From assembly GCA_949361645.1 (NCBI GenBank), contig OX442433.1, positions 790,110-854,109 of the forward strand: a stretch of 64,000 bases of DNA, given 5' to 3'. The first letter of the stretch is position 1. Each line of letters begins with the position of its first letter. The stretch comes from Spongilla lacustris. Lineage: Eukaryota > Porifera > Demospongiae > Spongillida > Spongillidae. Shown piece by piece: positions 46,501 to 59,717 of this stretch. The position numbers and the translations under genes were made by a program. The notes below the pieces were generated by a model that had not been told where the DNA came from, did no database searches, and worked only from the letters and a program-made list of their open reading frames with translations.

Positions 46501-48093
46501 AACTACAATGGTATGTGGGCATTGTACACTCCAGTGGTATGTACTCCAAGCCAAGCTTGTTGTGAATCAGTAATTACTGCAGATTTGTTTATTACAAGTG
46601 CAAGCAATATCACACTCTTTAAAAAAAAATGGTTATTCTAATCATTCAAGAGTAGTGTACTGCAGCGCTAAATAAACATACATCCTAATCAGCTAGCTCA
46701 ACATTTATTAAACCAACCGCCCCAAATACATAACCAATTCAGGAGTTATTACTACTGTAAACACAATTTTGATAAACCACACTGACCATAACCTACACAT
46801 TGCCATTACCGTTGAAAGCGATCATCTTGGGCTGAATTTAAAAACTGGTCCACAATTGCTCTTTCTGAATCCGGCTGTTCCAAAGTAAACATCACTAAAT
46901 ATGTTTGGGAGGATCTTAGTCCATACCAGATGTATCTGGCCTGCCATACCTGTTGTCTGAGTGCCATTGAAGACAAACGTGTTGTCTTCAGAATTAAACT
47001 GTGCCTGTGCATGTTGGGTGAGAATGACCGTGATAGGTTGGATGGAAGACCCATTCCACACAAAGTCATATGCACCAGAGATTAAACTGGTGAGGTTGTA
47101 GAACTAATGGAGGTAAATACCAGGGTTATGACAAAACAAGTCTGCACACAGCACTGACCCTGCTTCCTGAATATTCTAATTCTTGGAGCAATTCATCAGT
47201 AGTGTAAACATAATACATATTTGCTGAGGGGGAAAAGTCCTTGATCAAAAGTCTTGAAAACCTTTCGTCTACAGCTGAAAAGATATCTAATTTGAGCCCA
47301 GTGCTTGAATCGAGTAGTAACACTGCCTGCATAAAAGAGTGGCACAAGTGGTAACAGCAGAAAACCCCCTTGTTTAAACTTCAATGGAAATAGTCTATGT
47401 CTAGCTTTTCTCCTTCTCTGAAACAAATGCATCTGCATATGTATGCAGATGCATACATATGCAGGATTGTCTTTCCATAGGGCGTGGCTAAGCCATCCAT
47501 GAATGTATCATAACAGAATAATGATGCTTGTTTGGGTGGCATGACATCATGTTTGGGAAGACATGGGTAGGCGGATATATTACGTCATTGTGCCATGCCT
47601 ATGGAAATTAAAGACCACTATACTTCGTACACTTCATGTATTGAATCTGATGTGTATACATGTATAGACAATGTACATAATAAACCGCTATGGATGTGTT
47701 GTTATGCTTTGCCTGCATTACAAAACATTAGCTGTCATTACATCCTGGCTCGATACTAAGTAACAGATGAAGCAGCTAACGTACCTGCGTTACCACACAG
47801 AAGGTCTTCAGTATTTGTAAAACGAGCTTAACCGGAAATTTGCGATCCGTCTTCCACCTGGAGATGGGGTTGCTGATGTGGTAATACATGTTCATCTTCA
47901 GTTCGCGCTCGTTTTCACTTAGTTCTTTCATACATGCCCCTGATCTACATCTTCTCGCCCCTGACCCTGCAAAATGGGAATATATGATACGAATCAAGTC
48001 TCGGCCCACTCTGACACACTTGCCATGTATAGAGCCATGCAGCGATGCATCTTTGTTTCTAGGTAGCAGTTCAAACCTCTCTGCTGCCGACAT
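43561..48093 (-). CDS. Mucolipin (TRPML) cation channel
   Basis: Thirteen exons give about 608 aa: 47,785-48,093; 47,159-47,326; 46,950-47,103; 46,810-46,894; 46,258-46,345; 46,126-46,198; 45,950-46,074; 45,738-45,899; 45,563-45,661; 45,379-45,501; 43,959-44,237; 43,769-43,869; 43,561-43,621. The N-terminus has the basic stretch and first membrane segment of TRPML (RKFPVKLVLQILK). A luminal domain and the later membrane segments follow (SDISTITGTIIKIVLEI; ASILFLAFMMVGWLVLSPYH). The pore loop reads MMNGDDLYTTY, keeping the NGDD selectivity filter, and is followed by the last helix (LFIYAVLNLFISLII). TRPML proteins release Ca2+ and other cations from late endosomes and lysosomes. Length is close to human TRPML1 (580 aa). 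Two introns are only 55 and 59 nt, and one uses a GC donor. Confidence 0.92.
44238..45378 (-). other. TRPML intron with GC donor
   Basis: On the minus strand the exon ends SPYHRK with AAG and the intron begins GCAAGT, a good U1 match apart from the C. It ends in TCTGACAG before FSSFYTAF, and both junctions are phase 0. Inside are CA-rich simple repeats near 44,790-44,900. A 50-codon open stretch at 44,569-44,720 (minus) includes ILIVDPTFKDEANV; I could not assign it, and TRPML alignment leaves no room for it. Confidence 0.75.
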
Positions 48094-48346
48094 ATCTAAA
48101 TGAAATAATCAAAACTGAACATGTCTGATTTTATTTCATTTGTTTACGGCCAGAAATTTTAACACATCGCTTTATAATTTTTAAAATAAATAGGGCATTC
48201 TGAATAGTGATAGAGCAGGCTTTTTGACACTTTTTCGAACACCTACATTAGGCCTATAGCTAGCTATTATTTATTGAGCTGATCGAATAAGTTCATTCAT
48301 CCCAGTCATTGTTGTCAATGTGTCATGTTAGTAAATTCCGTCCGAT
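48094..48346. promoter_or_regulatory. Probable bidirectional promoter between TRPML and hydrolase genes
   Basis: The TRPML start codon (minus, 48,093) and the hydrolase start codon (plus, 48,347) are 253 bases apart and point away from each other, so both promoters and both 5' UTRs must fit in this interval or overlap. The region is AT-rich, with no clear TATA box placed for either gene. Co-regulation is inferred from geometry only. Confidence 0.5.
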
Positions 48347-50028
<1,682 letters not shown>

Positions 50029-50122
50029 ACTGAAAGGCAGCTTGTGCATGTAATCAATGAATCAAAATACCACATGATATATCACATGACATCTCACAGA
50101 CTAACAAAATTGTATTGCAAGT

Positions 50123-50167
50123 TTTATTAATTAAGTTTTATTAATTACTATGTGTACAAAGAATAAA
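50123..50167. terminator. Overlapping convergent polyadenylation signals
   Basis: A plus-strand AATAAA at 50,162-50,167 lies 134 bases after the hydrolase stop. Two minus-strand AATAAA signals (TTTATT at 50,123-50,128 and 50,137-50,142) lie about 35-50 bases after the phospholipase copy A stop at 50,174. The signals cross over, so the two 3' UTRs should overlap by tens of bases. Confidence 0.6.
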
Positions 50168-50173
50168 GCAGTG

Positions 50174-52074
50174 TCAATATGCGTAGAGGAGTGTTGTATT
50201 GGTGGGGCAGATGATAGGCTCAGTGAAGTCAAAGTAGTTCTTCTTTTTGGCTATTGGGGTGAGCATGTTGTTCCAGAGTGACTTGGCCATGTGTTGATGG
50301 GCACAGTATGAGGGGTGGAAGCAGTCCAGCTGTGTGTGTGTGTGTGTGCACGTGTGTTGAGGGAATGGGTAATTCAAAAGTACTATATGTGAAAATTACA
50401 GTAAATTGCTTACAGTGGAAATAAAATCAATGGTAAAATTGTCTGCCTGAGCATTGGAGAGGAATGGTTGGACAACCACAGTAAAGTCACTGTAGTGTTT
50501 CTGGGAGTAGTAGCTAGCAGCCTTGTTGGGTGGAAGGAGGGCAATAAAGCTGACGACGACACTGCACTGCTTACCTCAACTATCTTCTCATTGTACTGGG
50601 TTACAAGACTGTCCAGTTCATCCCTAAAGCAATAAAGAGTGGATGTGGTGAGGAGCAATAAATAGAGTTATATTGAGTTACAGCTGCAAATACTGGTATG
50701 TATGGCACATAATTCTTGAGGCAAGGGAAGGGCAATAATGAGATTACCAACACTCCAAAACCAACACAACAAATACTTCAATCTGAACACACACACACAC
50801 AATGCACACACACACAGCCTCCACACACCTCAGTTTGTCTCCCTCAGCGCCTGGCAGAAAAGCACAAATGCACTCAATGGGTATTATACGATGGACTTCC
50901 ACACAGTGTGGAGACTGAAGAGATAGCTTGTAGATCTGAGGTGTGTAATGAGAAATACGCAGGTAACAAAGTGAAGCACTCAGATTAAGTGACATGATTG
51001 TGAGGATGGTGAGGGGTGGGGTGAGTGACACGACTGTGGGGGTAATGGGAAGGAGTGGACAGGGTCTGGGCACCTCTGAGATGTTGCCAAGAGAGACAAG
51101 GTTGACAAACACTTTTGGTATCTTTGTCCTGACTTCTTCCAGGACGTCCATGAGATGGGTGTAGTAGTCATCAGCAGTGAGGGTGGGGAAGTCACCAGAG
51201 CAGCTGAGTGCAACGATGGGAGGGGGAGGAGGTAACATGAGAGGGGGAGGGCTAACATGGGATGGGGTACGGTGAGATGTTCATATCAAACAGCTAATCC
51301 TTCACCTTGGCACTGTATGGGAAAGGGGAGGACTAGAATTCCCCCCTCCCCTAAGCCCTCCAGTGTGCCAGAGACAATTACATGTACAACTTCCTATGAA
51401 CACAATACCACTGTTGATTTTAGTTAGCCCAGCTATTAACCAGAATGGCTTCTAATGCTTCACAATGCTCATCAGATCATCTGCACACTCACCTCATCAC
51501 TAACACACCTGCAAGTATAGTAGTCACCTCATCACTACTCCACACCTGCACTACCCAGATCATGTGCAATACTCACCTCATCACCCATGGCACAGATTAT
51601 CACCATCACACATGCATTACTCACACAAGGCACAGATTGTCACCATCACACATACACTCACCCAAGGCACAGATCATTAGCTCCAACGAACACAGTCAGA
51701 AGCTTCCAGTCATTCTGCATGTCTACCTCTGGGTTCTGTTGGTGAAGGTGAAGTGTGTACCAAAGCTTGCTGCACACAGAGGATCACCTTACTGATGTGA
51801 GCTGCGTGTACAGGTAGTCAAACTCATGTGTGACAAGGTTGGGTACCATGGCCCCACTCTGCGCTGCATTGAACACGTCCATTTGGGGTTTATATTGAAA
51901 CGGAGGGCAGATGATATCATAGCAGAGCTAGGAGAGAACGATTACATCATCATGACAGTGATGTAATAACACTACATGTAGTGGCTACATTATGTGGTAT
52001 TACAAAACATTTCATTGACATTGGTTTATGCCTTACCTTGGGTGGGCTGCATTATAGTTGATATACAAACCCCC

Positions 52075-52105
<31 letters not shown>

Positions 52106-52758
52106 ATAATGATGGTGGTGGTGGTGATGGATAATGTGATGATGCTTTGAAACATACAATGTTAAAGTAGTAAATCTACAGTGTTGTTCTGACCTATGCA
52201 CCAAAGATTGTTTCGCTCAACAATTGTATTAAAAGCTGACCTCCACTATGTGGTTACCAAGGCTGCCTCCAATAATGGCCGGCGTATAGAACCTGAGGAA
52301 TGTGGCGATCGTGCTCGCGTTCGCGTCACCTCCGATGCTCCACGACTGCCCCTGCGTGTTTATCGATAAGAAAAGTTATGAAAGTCACTCCATTGGCGTG
52401 GGTGTAGGTGCGCACTCTGTACTCCTGAAGATCGCCTATCAGATTGCCTTGGCTCCCCATCATGCCAAAACCTGCAGCCAACGTACATATATATATATAA
52501 ATATATAGGCACACACATACGTACGTAGTACAGAGCAATGAGGGGAGGGGCACCAATAAACGCACCAGCGGTTACGCTGTCGCCGAGGGTCATGACCACT
52601 TTAATGTCCTGCGGCCTGAGGCTGTACACGTCCTTGGCGGGCTCGGTGATGGGAGGTAAGGGCGGGCAGCTGAAGGTAACAATAGGACAACTGTCCGCAG
52701 AGCCGGTGGATAGCAACGTCGCCACGATTACAATCCACAGTGACACGGCTCGTCGCAT
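50174..52758 (-). CDS. Phospholipase B-like GDSL lipase, tandem copy A
   Basis: Ten exons: 52,566-52,758; 52,416-52,471; 52,241-52,351; 51,793-51,927; 51,662-51,735; 51,074-51,203; 50,829-50,935; 50,575-50,623; 50,414-50,521; 50,174-50,329, giving 372 aa. A signal peptide (hydrophobic LWIVIVATLLSTG) is followed by LRPQDIKVVMTLGDSVTAG, with the GDS nucleophile serine. Next come SWSIGGDANAST, NAAQSGAMVPN (block II), FVGANDLC (block III) and LDCFHPS, the Asp-x-x-His of block V. This is the phospholipase B1 family, secreted enzymes that remove fatty acids from phospholipids. Mammalian PLB1 has four such repeats and a membrane anchor; this gene has one repeat and ends without a membrane segment. 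It pairs with copy B at 56,093. Confidence 0.9.
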
Positions 52759-54873
52759 TTTTTTGCTGCTGAACGAAATAATTTTAATTTTAAAACGTTA
52801 TTTGACCCCTCATATGATATTAATATGAGCAATTTCCGGCTAAGGGGGTCTTCATTTGGACTGTGGCTTCAATTACATTCTTCACTTCTATCACAATGAG
52901 ATTTCACTGCTTGTTTGTTGTCAGAGGTACGCCACACTGTTGCTCTTGAACCTCACCTATGGCAATGCCTATAGATGTTAAATGGTGACGGCTTTTGCCA
53001 CAAGTCTGCAGTGGGGGGGCAAAAAAACATATTCACTACAATTATCGCCATTTACGGGTACAATCATCACCCAATAATTCCATGTATGGTGAAAATTGAC
53101 AGTGAATATGATTTTTGCCCCTGCACGTCTGCTCAGACAACAATGCATGTCGTGCCAGGGGTTTTAGGAGCCTTAGTATTTTTGTTGTAAGGATTTTTCA
53201 CCCTAATGCTTCTAGCTATCACTCCATGGACTTAACAGCCGTATATCACAGACATTAATGTGAAGGGGAAAAAAGTGTAAATAGTCAAAAGAGTGAAAGA
53301 AGTTGAAGGTAGTGTTTTTACAACTTTGGTTTTCTCAACAACTGGAGTAATGGCACCTGAGTGTTCAAATTTGTCCAGGTGGCTAGCAGAAATGATTTAC
53401 ACCAAACACGAAAAATTTAAAGCCTTATAATTATTCTCTACATGTACTGAGCGGTTAGCTGGCAATGCTATCCTTGGTGCAGTATTTGCAGCAGCAGGTT
53501 ATCACATCACCACCATGTTTACGAACATGACCTTGCCCTTCGAGGGTAAGATAGGAACCTATGTTAGTAGGTTCTATTTTGGAGTTGAAGTGTCATGAAT
53601 ATGATTAGCAAAACACCCAATTCCATTGTAGTGTCTAAAGCTGCTGCAGCACCCTTAGAAGAGATAATACCCACACTCAAACCTTAATTTAAAAAAGTTT
53701 CTCCTCCATTTCCTTCTGGATCTGATTATATGATTCACTCGGATAAGAGATAAGAGGTTTATTGCATTGTATCTTCATCACGATTGATAGTAGTTATGCA
53801 CAAGGCCATAGATAGGGGGGTTTGCTTGGGGTGGCATGTGCCCGGCCCCCCCCCCCCCCCCCCCCCCCCATCAAAAAAAAGTAATAAAATTTCTGTAATA
53901 TAAAGTGCGTGACAATCGCAATGTCAATATATTGAAGTATATTGTGCCAATATCTTCAAAGGAGGACTCCGAAGTCCGACAAACTTCGGGTAATAAAGCT
54001 CAGGTAATACTTCACTCAAGCTCTAGTAGAGAGCATGCAAGCCGCAATTCCAGTCGCCGGGATTTTTCCTTAATGACGCGCACATGCATGGTTCAAATCA
54101 AGTTGTATGTAGCATGCCTATAAACTGACTAATATTAGATATGAATTAATTAGACTGAATTTACTATTGTGCCCCCCCCCCCCCCCCCCCCAAACAATAA
54201 AAGTTATCTAAGAACCAACGAGTTGGAAACTTAGTGTTTTTTCGTAAGGAAATTGTGCCTGACACAAATTTCAATCTTTAACTATAACTGCTAACTTAAA
54301 TTGATTAGTAATGCCCACAGCTATGGCCAATTGGAAGCCCTAACTTGTGGTTAACAGCAGTTGTCAAATAAAGTTGTGGATAAAAGCGGCACCCACTATG
54401 TAGACTGTCAGTAGACACACTTCGGTTAGTTGAAACAAGACATAAAATAAAACTGGTGATGTTGAGTTTAAGTAATACAGCAAGGATTTATACATAAAGT
54501 TATAAATACCGGTATTTCATTTAGCAGGTAGATTCTAAATAATGTAGGTCTGTAATAATATAATTTTATGGATGCATAATTTCCGTTTCCTTACTTTTTT
54601 ATTCAACTGAATAGGCCTAGTATACGATAGTACAGTATACGCGTGGGTATAATGTCAAATCCGCCCTAAAACCGCCCCTACCTAACCACAGCACGCCGGT
54701 CAAATAGTAATTACGACAACGTCCAATTTACTAGATACAGCGGTTATCACGCAGACCCGCCCCTTTTTAACGATTATCGATTGGGGAAGACTTCGTGAAG
54801 CAACTTAACATTGTTTCTTGACTGATTGTGAAAGGTGTTGACGATCTGGAGCCGAGTTTGTTCAATTAAGAAA
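52759..54873. other. Intergenic region between phospholipase copy A and ADP-ribosyl cyclase
   Basis: The flanking genes diverge from this 2.1-kb stretch. It contains poly(C) tracts at 53,846-53,869 and 54,172-54,191. No convincing exon, RNA gene or inverted repeat was found. Short open stretches at 52,975-53,190 and 53,905-54,123 lack any recognisable similarity. Confidence 0.6.
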
Positions 54874-55813
54874 ATGCCTCGTGCAAACTGCTGGATGTCT
54901 ACGGTAGGCCTAGTTTTATCGATTATTATTGGGCTGTACTTGTACTACTGCTACATGTATGAAGGGGTTAGTAAAAATGCAAACGTCGAAGATATTGGAA
55001 TATGTTCCAGGGACAAGAGCATCGTGAAGGTAGAGATGCTAGAGAATATTGGCTTGCTGTGTCCGAGCGTCTGCCGAAAATCATTACCACCGCCCCCTGG
55101 CCCTATTGCTGAATGGCGATAGTTGTATGAGAGTTATTAATAATTCTGATAAATGCAACAAAAGTTCGATCCAGCTGCCGAAATATTATCCCCATAACCA
55201 GTCTGATGAGAACAGGTCTAGAGAGTGGTTTTCTGGATTCTTTGAAGTGTTACCAATTCCATCACCTGTCAGTCCAACTCTGTTCTGGTCAGCATCAGGC
55301 TTTTCCGACTTTTCAGTCGAGGATCTTCAAGCAAACCTCAGTGACCACGCGGCTGATAAAGGTGTGAATTTAACTACTTCTTCGACATTGGAATGTGCAA
55401 AGATAATTGATCACATGGAGAAACGGGAAGAGGAGTGTAGCATTCCAAAATGGTGGGGGGCGGCAGGTTGCAGTGATACATTGCGTAAGTTGTTCTGGAC
55501 GGCTGTATCCCGTACTCTGGCTGAAAATAGCGAAGGAATTGTTTTCTACTTAACTCCAGGTGTGTACAATACGACTAATTACTTTGGTTCGGTCGAGCTT
55601 CCAGTCATACTGAGTAATGCCAGTAGGGTTCAACGATTCATAGTGCTCAACGTGAGAAATACTACTAAGTGTGGAGACCCTCGAGGACAACTAGAATATT
55701 TGAAAAAGAGGACTGAATCTGATCGACCGAGTCTGAATTACAGTTGTATCGATGCAAATCCAAATGTGGCTGAATTGTTTGAGATTATAAAAAGGGCAAT
55801 ATACAAGGATTAG
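54874..55813 (+). CDS. ADP-ribosyl cyclase, CD38/BST1 family
   Basis: Proposed CDS joins 54,874-54,966 and 55,043-55,813 (about 287 aa; human CD38 is 300). A short cytosolic start (MPRANCWMS) is followed by one membrane segment (TVGLVLSIIIGLYLYY), as in a type II ectoenzyme. The extracellular part keeps the family's four key positions: Trp in LFWSASG (CD38 W125), Glu in FSVEDLQ (E146), Trp in FWTAVSRTLAE (W189) and the catalytic Glu in FGSVELP (E226). These enzymes convert NAD to cyclic ADP-ribose and, in acid conditions, make NAADP. Several NxS/T glycosylation sites are present. The 76-nt intron (GTTAGT...CTAG) is inferred because the N-terminal and catalytic parts lie in different frames; a frameshift or sequencing error is the alternative. 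It lies between two phospholipase B copies. Confidence 0.85.
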
Positions 55814-56092
55814 TATAAATAATTGCACTAGTCGCTAAAAAGGGATTGAAATAAGTGTACGCAAATGTGTATTTCTTACATGCAAATTAAAAAAATTGTT
55901 GGTACAAGGCAGCATAAGGGAGACGTCTCAAGCATGCAACATAAAATGCAATGGGGGGAGAGGGAGGAGACAGCTAATGGTATTGTATCATCGATTGAGG
56001 CATGAGGAGTGTACAGGCTGAAATGGGCAACAAGCTTGTTTCAATCCCACACATTGTACATGTATAATGGCTTTTTAACAAGTATTTGTGCA
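55814..56092. other. Short intergenic region, tail to tail
   Basis: A 279-base spacer between the ADP-ribosyl cyclase stop and the phospholipase copy B stop. It contains a purine-rich patch near 55,950. No clear AATAAA was found for either gene. Confidence 0.5.
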
Positions 56093-56766
56093 CTAGTATG
56101 CATACAGGAGTGTTGTATTGGTGGGGCAGATGATAGGCTCAGCGAAGTCAAAGTAGGTCTTCTTTTTGGCTATTGGGGTGAGCATGTTGTTCCAGAGTGA
56201 CTTGGCCATGTGTTGATTAGCACAGTATGAGGGGTGGAAACAGTCCAGCTATATGTGTGTGTATGTGTGTTGTGTGTGTGTGTGTGGTGTGTGTGTGTGT
56301 GTGTGTGTGTTGTGTATGTACATGATTGCTCGCAAGAGTGGAGAAAAATTGCAAACTTCATTTGGCACAGGCTCACTTAAAACCCACAGTTGCCAATTAC
56401 TTACAGTGGAAAGGAAATCAATGGTAAAATTGTCTGCCTGAGCATTGGAAAAGAATGGTTGGACAACCACAGTAAAGTCACTGTAGTGTTTCTGGGAATA
56501 GTTTCTGGCTATCTGATGACCAGATGGGCAGAAGCAATTGCAATCAAATTGTGTGGGACATAGTGACAACTTAAGCTTACTGCAACCATCTTCTCATTGT
56601 ACTGAGTTATATGAGTGTCAAGTTCATCCCTGCAACAGCAATGGACAACAGATGAGAAGAGAGATGGGAGACAGAGAGTGGGTAGAGTGAAGGGAAGACA
56701 GGAGAGAGTAGGTATACTCCCACTGCCTACATGATCACCAGAGCTACGTCACACGCAACAGAACTA

Positions 56767-56811
<45 letters not shown>

Positions 56812-58921
56812 CCTCCACACACCTCAGTTTGTCTCCCTCAGCACCTGGCAGGAAAGCACAAGTGCATTCAATGGGAAACAGACGATGGATTCCAGTGCAA
56901 TGTGGAGATTGAAGAGACAAATTATATATCTAAGGTGTGAAAAGTGAGGGATTAAACGTGTCATGATGTCATATTCAGAGGCACATATTGAGGTGAGAGG
57001 AGTGCATGGGAGATAAGTGAGGAGTGGAGCAGAGGGGTGATGGAGAGGATGTGAGATGGGGAGATGAAAGGAAACAAATAAATGTGGGAGGATGGTAGCA
57101 GCAAAGGGAATGGAGGTACAGTTTATAGCTCATCTGTGTACCTGGGAAATAAAGCCAAGAGAGACAAGGTTGACAAACACTTTTGGTATCTTTGTCCTGA
57201 CTTCTTCCAGGACGTCCATGAGATGGGTGTAGTAGTCATCAGCAGTGAGGGTGGGGAAGTCACCAGAGCAGCTGAGTGCAACATGGGAGGGGGAGGAGGT
57301 AACATGGGAGGGGGAGGGGTAACATGGGAGGGAGAGGGGGTAATGGGAGGAGGAGGGGGTAATGGGAGGAGGAGGGGGTAATGGGAGGAGGAGGGGGTAA
57401 TGGGAGGAGGAGGGGGTAATGGGAGGAGGAGGGGGTAATGGGAGGAGGAGGGGGTAATGGGAGGAGGAGGGGGTAATGGGAGGAGGAGGGGGTAATGGGA
57501 GGAGGATGGGGATAATATGTGCACCAAACACATAAACCATACTTTCCTCTATGTTAGCCCCACCCACAACCACATGGTATCTCAAATGGACCCTGGTCAT
57601 GAGCACTTGCATCACTCGCACTGGCTCATTACTTATCCCCTCCTCCTGCACACATACACCAGCACACTCACCCAAGGCACAGATCATTAACTCCAATAAA
57701 CACAGTCAGAAGCTTCCAGTCATTCTGCATGTCTACCTCTGGGTTCTGTTGGTGAAGGTGAAGTATGTACCACAGCTTGCTGCACATAGAGGATCACCTT
57801 ACTGATGTGAGCTGAGTGTACAGGTAGTCAAACTCATGTGTGACAAGGTTGGGTACCATGGCCCCACTCTGCGCTGCATTGAACACATCCATTTGGGGTT
57901 TATATTGAGATGGTGGGCACAGGATATCGTAGCAGAACTATATGCAGGAGGGGTATGGCAAGAATCTATAAATAGACCAATATTAATAATTCTATTAGTT
58001 TTTAATGTACATCATAATTGAGTGCAATAGGTGAACCACCTAAATTATGCAAGTTGCAAGGGACAATTTTTATACTAAGGACTGTTATTTCTATCACTGG
58101 ATCTCACATGCAGTGTTGTCTAAAAGGTATCAGTACTACATTTTCATGTACCTGTTTATTTTTTAATTCCTCTCTGCAAAACAATTGGAAATACATTGAT
58201 TTTTTACAAAGAGCCATACTAACATAATGATAATTGACGAACTTGTGCTTAAGTTTCACCCCTTGCTTTTAATACACCGTAAGTTTGGACCAACTCCTAC
58301 AAAACTTGATTTTTATTACAAACGCGTACCGAGCCGGCCCTGCACGTGCACGGAGATACGATCTGATTAGCATTATCGGCGGTTATCACTAATGTTATTC
58401 ATAATATATCCGCCCTGCCGCTTACCTCCAATGCATGGTTACCAAGGCTGCCTCCAATAATAGCCGGCGTATAGAACCTGAGGAATGTGGCGATCGTGCT
58501 CGCGTTCGCGTCACCTCCGATGCTCCACGACTGTCCCTGTGGTGTGGGCGACTTTTATAAAATGCTTTAGTCCTCTTCTTAGCGGAGACTTACTCTGTAC
58601 TCCTGGAGATCGCCAACCAGGCTGCCTTGGCTTCCCATCATGCCGTAACCTAAATTCAGAATTGATTTAAAATGCAAAAAAAAAACTCAGATGCGGTTCA
58701 GACATCTACGTACCAGCGGTTATGCTGTCACCAAGGGCCATTACCACCTTAATGTCCTGCGGCCTGAGGCTGTACACGTCCTTGGCGGGCTCGGTGATGG
58801 GAGGTAAGGGCGGGCAGCTGAAGGTAACAGTAGGACAACTGTCCGCGGGACGACACGAGCCAGTGGACAACAACTGTAGCAGCACCACGGCGCATATTAT
58901 TATCTCAACCACTAGCTCCAT
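56093..58921 (-). CDS. Phospholipase B-like GDSL lipase, tandem copy B
   Basis: Ten exons: 58,714-58,921; 58,594-58,649; 58,426-58,536; 57,803-57,937; 57,672-57,745; 57,142-57,271; 56,823-56,929; 56,581-56,629; 56,405-56,512; 56,093-56,248, giving 377 aa. Every exon except the first has exactly the same length as in copy A. Signal peptide (IIICAVVLLQLLSTG), GDSITAG nucleophile block, NAAQSGAMVPN, FIGVNDLC and LDCFHPS are all present, so the catalytic Ser, Asp and His are kept. The third block reads GVND where copy A reads GAND. Exons 4-6 are almost identical to copy A, while exon 7 differs clearly (HCTGIHRLFPIECTC against HCVEVHRIIPIECIC). Intron 6 carries a G-rich tandem repeat absent from copy A. 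Confidence 0.9.
57291..57507. repeat. G-rich 19-bp tandem repeat in phospholipase copy B intron 6
   Basis: About eight near-perfect copies of a unit of the form TAATGGGAGGAGGAGGGGG, preceded by related ATGGGAGGGGGAGG units. Plus strand is almost all purine, so G-quadruplex or triplex formation is possible. Copy A has only two degenerate units at the same place (51,218-51,260). Confidence 0.9.
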
Positions 58922-59327
58922 TTTATAAAGTAGGCCTACGTGTACCGCCTTGCTGGTAAGGCATGGCGTAATTGTAGGTAATAATCATCATGAATGCACC
59001 TTTAGATGAGACGCTTTGATAAATTAATGTGTACATGTAAATTTAAGATCTAAGTTCACCAACAAATAATCTTTCTACATCTCGTTCATGTATAACGTAT
59101 ACCGGTATATTTACATAGCATTCACTTACCTTCCCCCCCAGACATAAAAATAAGATTAAAATTTAGATCACTTGTACCCGGTAATGCGTGCTAAAAGGAA
59201 TTTTGAAATGTGATGTCTTGTTAAGTACATGTAGCAGAGATAATGTAGTGATCGTGAGCAGGAAACTCAGGAATTTGTTAATATTGTCGCTTAATTAGCG
59301 GTAGGCGCGGTCACCACCGAAGACAAG
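58922..59327. promoter_or_regulatory. Shared upstream region of phospholipase copy B and gp78-like gene
   Basis: 406 bases separate the two divergent start codons (58,921 minus, 59,328 plus). The interval is AT-rich and contains no recognisable gene. A bidirectional promoter is inferred from geometry only. Confidence 0.45.
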
Positions 59328-59673
59328 ATGCCGATAGAGAGGGTCGATCAACTCCCATTGCCCAACATAAGATGGTACGCAGGCTTTAGCGCCTTGGCAC
59401 TGTTCTACGCCACAGTGTATGCGCTGACGACTCCTGCGAAGTTTTTGTCCACACTCTTTGGTGATGTTTGGTGCGAGTCGGTAAGGCACTGCGTTTGAAG
59501 CTTAAGTCCAGGGTGATATGAAACGAATCTACGCTCCCGCAGGCCGTGCTGAACATGGTTTGCTGCAGTATTTTTTTACTGGCAAATTTCATCTACTCCG
59601 TAGTCTTTGGGCCACTTAAGCACATCGAGCAACAGGTGTGTGGGTTGTTGTGTGCTGTGTGCGTGTCTGTGTA

Positions 59674-59717
<44 letters not shown>

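Noticed and set aside
46810..47103. Frameshift mutation in TRPML
   Set aside because: A 55-nt GT-AG intron at 46,895-46,949 restores the frame and the conserved luminal sequence.
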